From positions 55,498,501-55,562,500 of the forward strand of contig BRKX01000004.1 in assembly GCA_026008535.1 (NCBI GenBank): a DNA stretch of 64,000 bases, given 5' to 3'. The position numbers and the translations under genes are program-made. The first letter of the stretch is position 1; the number at the start of each line of letters is the position of its first letter. This stretch comes from Perilla frutescens (Eukaryota; Streptophyta; Magnoliopsida; Lamiales; Lamiaceae). Below, piece after piece: positions 59,701-64,000 of this stretch. The notes under the pieces were generated by a model. That model ran no database searches, was not told the DNA's origin, and saw nothing but the letters and a program-made list of their open reading frames with translations.

Positions 59701-59939
59701 AAATAATTTTTTTCACAATTTGTCGTGGCTTTTATTTAATCGAGATTTATGTATTGATTGATAATGTCTGACAAAAGTACACTGAGCCAATGATTGGGTG
59801 TGGGGACCTATTACTTTGAAGGACAAATTACCTAGCAAACCCCCTATATTTAAAACTTGTTGCTTTTTCCCAAATCTTATTTTACTTTGTCGACTTTTAT
59901 ACATTATCACATATTATTTCTTGTGCACGATTGGCAATG

Positions 59940-60224
59940 ATTATATGTTTCCAGTTCAAATTTAATGTGACACCTTTTGAGTTTAAACCCCTTTCTCAAT
60001 ATTAAATTTATTATTTTAATAATGATTATTAATAAAAAAAATAAAATTAATTATAACATAATCAAACCTAGCTAGGCAACATTTTTTAAAAAATGAATTA
60101 TAAAATTATAAATTATAATTATGAGACTGTCAACCATATATATTTATTAAAATTAATATTAAATACTAATTAAAAATAATTATAAATGCTAGCCAGATGG
60201 AATCAATCCTAATTTAAAAAAAAC
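59940..60224. other. AT-rich spacer
   Basis: Nothing recognised beyond the end of the shared flank of repeat copy 2. Confidence 0.5.
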
Positions 60225-60231
60225 ACACTTG

Positions 60232-60615
60232 TGAGACTGTTTAACAGATCTCTTACGTTAGACAAATCTCTATTTAAATCATGAAGTGGTCCCTCTCCTT
60301 TTTTTTTTCTTTTTAATGATCTCCCTTCCCTTCTCCCTCCCTCTTTTCCTCTTCTTTTTAGTTTTTTGTCCATTTTGTAATTTCTTCATTTTTTTATTAT
60401 TTTACAAATATATATTTACTTTTTAATTAATTTAATGTTTTTGAAATAAATAACTCTAAAATGGAATTAGCGAACCTAAAATTGAATTGAATTACAATTC
60501 AATTCCTGACTTTTTTTTGCTGGTTTGGATGGGTTGTTCACTTATTTGGATGGGTTTGAGACTTATTTGATCCGTATAACGCAAGAGACCTGTTAGACGG
60601 TCTTATACTATTTTT
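60232..60615. mobile_element. Possible MITE
   Basis: Left GAGACTGTTTAACAGATCTC and the inverse of the right end (AAGACCGTCTAACAGGTCTC) match in an imperfect inverted repeat of about 30 bp, followed on both sides by TTACGTTA / TTGCGTTA. The target duplication is not clear. Confidence 0.45.
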
Positions 60616-60779
60616 GTCTAATTTAAAATATTACAATTAAATTAAAGAATAATAAATTGAAATTAAAGAAATAAAGAAGGGTGTAATATGAAATTTCATG
60701 TGGTACTTTTAGACGAATTACAGATTAATTTCATCATCTTCCTCTGCTGCTTCTTGTTGTTGTTGTTGTTGTTCTTCAG

Positions 60780-62914
60780 TTACGACAGTAGCCAGATAAT
60801 GCTTGCTAAGCCTACGACGTATACGAGGGAGACATGAGAGTCATGAGTCTCCATCTTTCCATGTGATGAATCATTATCATCACTGCATCTTTTGCTAAGA
60901 GGCATACCACATAACCCTCTGTTTCCTGAATATGAATCACTTTCAAATGTTGCAAATTGTCGTTCCTCTGGGATCTTTCCGACCAGATTATTGTAGGACA
61001 CGTTTATCATTGCAAGGAAAGTCATCCCTGTAAGCTCCTCCGGTATCAACCCTGTTAGTTGGTTTCGTGAGAGATCAAGTGCTTCAAGAAATGCCATGTT
61101 ACCTAATGATTTTGGGATTGAGCCCGTGAGAGCGTTGTAGGATAAGTTGAGATAAGTAAGTGAATTGAGATTACCAATTTCATCTGGTAACTCCCCTTGG
61201 AAATTATTGGCTGAGAAATCGATGGTTCTAAGCAATCCCAAAATCAAGGAATACTGCAACTCCACTCCTTTGAGGGTTAAAGTCACCGAGTCGAGTAATA
61301 GAAGTCTGGACGTACAACGTTAATGTCCAATCTTCTGCTGTGTCTCCATGATGCTGCATCACTGTCCTGTACCATTTTTGTCCACCTCGAAAAGCTTATG
61401 TGATGCAGCTCTCCACTGAAATTATTGGAAGATATGTCGATGATCTGAAGATTTCGCCAGCTTTCACCACATTTCACCTCTCCGTGGAATCTGTTGTAGC
61501 GCAACACAAGAACACGCAATCTTGATGGCAGCATGCACGGGAGACTACCTTAAATTTTATTGTTTCTGACATTCACCATCTCTAATGGTTTGCAGTTTCC
61601 CAGGGACTTAGGAAAATTTCCTCCTAAATTGTTGTAGCTGAAATCCAAAATCCTTAGGCCGCAATTGCTGGAAAATTTATCCGGGATATCACCACTGATG
61701 TTGTTTCTTCTTAGATAGAGTGCTTGAAGATTATATATGCTTGCCACTAGACATGGAGGAATACTACCACTCAAGTTATTGAGAGAGAAGTCGATAAGTT
61801 GAATGGTGACAGCACTACAAATGCACGTTGGAATTGATCCACTTATGGTGTTATTTGCAACAGATAGGAAAATCAGAAAAAAATTAGAACTCACAAAGTT
61901 AAGAGGAATGGGCATGTCGAATTTGTTGTTAGAAAAATCTACGTAAGAGGCGCCTTGTGGAATCAGGGGCAACTCACCCCGGAGCTGGTTTGAATGTAAG
62001 TCCAGTTCAGCAAGAAAGCTGGGAATGTTGTAAGGCTTTTGCAGATCGAACAGGATATTATAAGAGAGATTCAAATGAAGAAGTGCTCCATTTCCTATTT
62101 CCCAAAGCCAACTAGGTATTTCCCCTGTAATGTGGTTGTGTGACAGGTCCAAGAAATTCAAGTTGGATTGTTTTATCAAATCAGGAAAGTTTTTCAGTTT
62201 GCATGAAGCAAGGGTCAACTTCTTTAGTTGGGAAATTCCAGACAAAGTTATATTAATGCTACTTGCATCAACTGACAAGTTGTTGTAAGAAAGATTAAGA
62301 CCTGTAAGATTGGAAAGCCTTTGAATCTTTTCCAGTTGAAAAGTGTCACTGAACAAGTTATTAGAGAGGGAGAGAATCTCAAGTCTTTCAAGATTGAAGA
62401 AAGAGTCAGGAATAGGCCCTTTGAGGCGATTACCGCTCAGATCTAACTCTACCAAGTTTGAAAGATTTAGAATGGGAAATTCATTGACTTGACCACTAAA
62501 GTTATTGTTGGAAAGTATCAGTTGTTCCAATGAAGGAAGATTAAACAGAGACCAGGGCATGCTCCCACTAAGTGAATTGTATGCTAAATTCAACTTCTTG
62601 AGGTACGTAAGACTTACAAGATTTGGTGAATTCTCAATTCCACCTGAAATGGCCTCGTAGTCGAGCTGCAAACTGATAACATGGCCTGCAGCATCGCATT
62701 CCACACCTTCCCACTTGCAACAATCTTTGATTTGATCCCACTGCACCAGTTTTTTTGAAATGGAAGAATTGAATATCAAGTTGTTCTTCAGCTTAAGTAA
62801 CAATGTTTTCTGGTCATCTTGGCATGGGCTGTATGCATGACTATAATTTGTTATGGTGAAAATTGTTAAAATTAAAGAGATGAGGAAAATATGTAGATGT
62901 AAAGAAATTGGCAT
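60780..62914 (-). pseudogene. Receptor-like protein gene with a stop and a frameshift
   Basis: The start at 62914 (MPISLHL) is conserved with its paralogs; an upstream in-frame ATG exists at 62941. The first piece runs to a TAA at 61550-61552, where the 49-kb paralog has GAA. The frame then stays open to about 61283, where one base is gained or lost (after VRPDFYYS), and resumes to 60780. Domains: signal peptide, N-cap (IKDCCKWEGVECDAAGHV), LRRs, island including TLTLKGVELQ, C-terminal LRRs, C-cap (NRGLCGMPL) and most of a membrane helix (VVGLASIIWLL), after which a stop and a (CAA)n run replace the tail. It is the closest paralog of the 47.5-kb gene and keeps the KG segment that gene lacks. 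Confidence 0.9.
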
Positions 62915-62941
62915 GTTGAAGATGATGATGTTGCTACACAC

Positions 62942-63517
62942 AAATTAATTAAGTTGAGATGTAGAAGAATATGGTTGGGTAAATATATATTTTCTAAAGT
63001 GCTGCAGTAGTTCTACCTTGATTTCGAATAGTGTTTCTAGATAGCTTGACTTTGAACCATAATCTGTCTGCTTCTACTTGACTGCTATTTTATATCTTGA
63101 ATTGGTTGTATATAAGTTGTTCACTCCTGTTAAATATCTTTGACTTTGAGGCATCATTTTTTTTTCCAATAAATTAAAGATTGAATTAATTTGTAAATGT
63201 TGCGTTTGTCTCTTGTGTTCAGAATAGTCTACTTCCTCTTCAATAATTTTGTGAATTCAGGAAAAACGGAATATTCCTCATGGCATCAGGTACAAAAGTA
63301 TTGGTGAATGAAACACAAATATATACAAAAAATGAAAATATAATACAATTTGAAATAGAGGATCTTGTAAGTGGGTTTCTGAAGGAGTTTGTCTTCTTTC
63401 AACATTCAACCATTCATGCAAAATAATTGAACACCACAGATACCGATAGTTTATACATACAGTTTGAATTAAAATTTTCTGAATGTCTCATAGATACCGA
63501 TACGCCATTGTAGTTGT
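62942..63517. other. Upstream region of the 62.9-kb receptor
   Basis: On the minus strand a TATATATTT at about 62982-62990 could be the TATA box. Otherwise unremarkable AT-rich sequence, ending at the copia LTR. Confidence 0.4.
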
Positions 63518-63770
63518 TGTTGGGGATTTTGATCAAGAAGGTAGAAAAAATAGATGATACGTAAAGTGTGGCAAAGCTACTGCTCTTGCCTTTTATTTTA
63601 ATTGATAATGCTTGATTATTGATGCATCTACTTATATAGTATTTAAGGTAGATGAAACAGACTCAAGAAGCCTAATAGATGCACCTCATTAAGTTCCTAG
63701 TAATAACTTAGATTAACTACTTAGGAAGCTAATGAGTCATTCAGTGATAGTTAGAAATTACTCATTAACA
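63518..63770 (-). repeat. LTR of a second Ty1/copia element
   Basis: It runs from TGTTGGGGATTTT to CATTAACA on the plus strand (253 bp) with TGTT...AACA ends. It is followed on the right by CCCTCTCTTA, which on the minus strand is the polypurine tract TAAGAGAGGG that precedes a 3' LTR. The left flank GTTGT (63513-63517) would be the target duplication; its partner lies outside the window. Confidence 0.88.
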
Positions 63771-63809
63771 CCCTCTCTTAATTTGTAATCTTCATAGCAT
63801 CCTTGATGC

Positions 63810-63999
63810 TCACAGCAATTTGGTAAGAACATCAGTTGGCTGCTCAGTAGTCTTGACATATTCCAAGAGAATTTTGTTCTTACGAACTATGTCACGAATG
63901 TAGTGATGACGCAACTCAATGTGCTTCGACCTTCCATGGAACACCGGATTCTTTGTCATCGAAATTGCTGATTGAAGATTTATAGAATTGTGAAAGGAC
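63810..63999 (-). CDS. Copia polyprotein C-terminus (RNase H end), cut by window edge
   Basis: On the minus strand an open frame enters at the right edge, reads NPVFHGRSKHIELRHHYIRD and then EQPTDVLTKLL, and stops at 63810-63812 just before the polypurine tract. This is the conserved end of copia Pol. One adjacent place near the edge (DNxSAI expected) is altered, so intactness cannot be judged. Confidence 0.9.
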   Translation of the reverse strand, partial: SFHNSINLQSAISMTKNPVFHGRSKHIELRHHYIRDIVRKNKILLEYVKTTEQPTDVLTKLL

Positions 64000-64000
64000 T

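Larger units (their letters stand above)
55517..59760. repeat. CGATTAAT mini-repeat family, copy 2
   Basis: About 4.2 kb of degenerate units built on CCTCGATTAA / TTAATCGAGG and CCACGATTAA / TTAATCGTGG. Orientation switches several times: mostly CCTCGATT at 55780-55930, AATCGAGG at 55975-56450, AATCGAGGC at 58350-58760, CCTCGATTAA at 58766-59045. Positions 56500-56575 are the inverse of 5215-5290 in copy 1, and 59195-59222 and 59765-59930 match copy 1. No protein-coding gene is supported. The tandem array 56580-58330 sits in its middle. Confidence 0.85.

Noticed and set aside
55517..59760. CRISPR-like or centromeric satellite
   Set aside because: The host is a plant, units are degenerate and switch strand, and there are no uniform spacers; a centromeric satellite would be far longer and more uniform.

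Overview
This is plant nuclear DNA: AT-rich, full of transposons and short on genes. The receptor-like-protein cluster, the intron-bearing GDSL lipase gene and the plant transposon families point to a eudicot, probably an asterid. The species cannot be named from the sequence.

Layout. 1-4.98 kb: first copy of a dispersed repeat, a foldback MITE, a (TAA)n array and a Stowaway MITE. 4.99-11.3 kb: a family of short CGATTAAT-type repeats, split by a decayed Ty1/copia element (5999-11041, minus strand). 11325-22618: a Ty3/gypsy chromovirus (minus strand) with a perfect AAATT target duplication; its left LTR carries a further 2.7 kb insertion. 25287-26725: the one gene that looks intact, a five-exon GDSL esterase/lipase. 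26.7-31.1 kb: sucrose-synthase pseudogene exons, GAA microsatellites and a CACTA-type end that holds a Tourist-type MITE, which in turn holds a MULE-type MITE. 31.2-34.6 kb: second copy of the first repeat, interrupted by a Helitron with an exact empty site in the first copy. 35584-37357: a Mutator-like element that captured the first exon of a kinesin-14 gene.

42-63 kb: a cluster of Ve/Cf-type leucine-rich-repeat receptor-like proteins, all on the minus strand. It holds a 5' fragment (42.1-42.8 kb), one long open but internally deleted gene with a shortened C-terminus (47.5-49.6 kb), a copy broken by two frameshifts (50.5-52.8 kb) and a copy broken by a stop and a frameshift (60.8-62.9 kb). 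The fragment and its upstream region duplicate the 52.3-53.6 kb locus and were then expanded by a MITE, a solo-LTR-like insertion and a second gene-capturing Mutator-like element. A non-autonomous hAT (54268-55508) and a second, larger copy of the CGATTAAT repeat family (55.5-59.7 kb) separate the last two receptor loci. That second copy contains an inverted 54-bp/270-bp higher-order tandem array. A further copia element runs off the right edge.

The genes show no common pathway. The main themes are an eroding immune-receptor cluster and nested transposition, where paralogous copies inside the window provide empty sites that date and delimit insertions.
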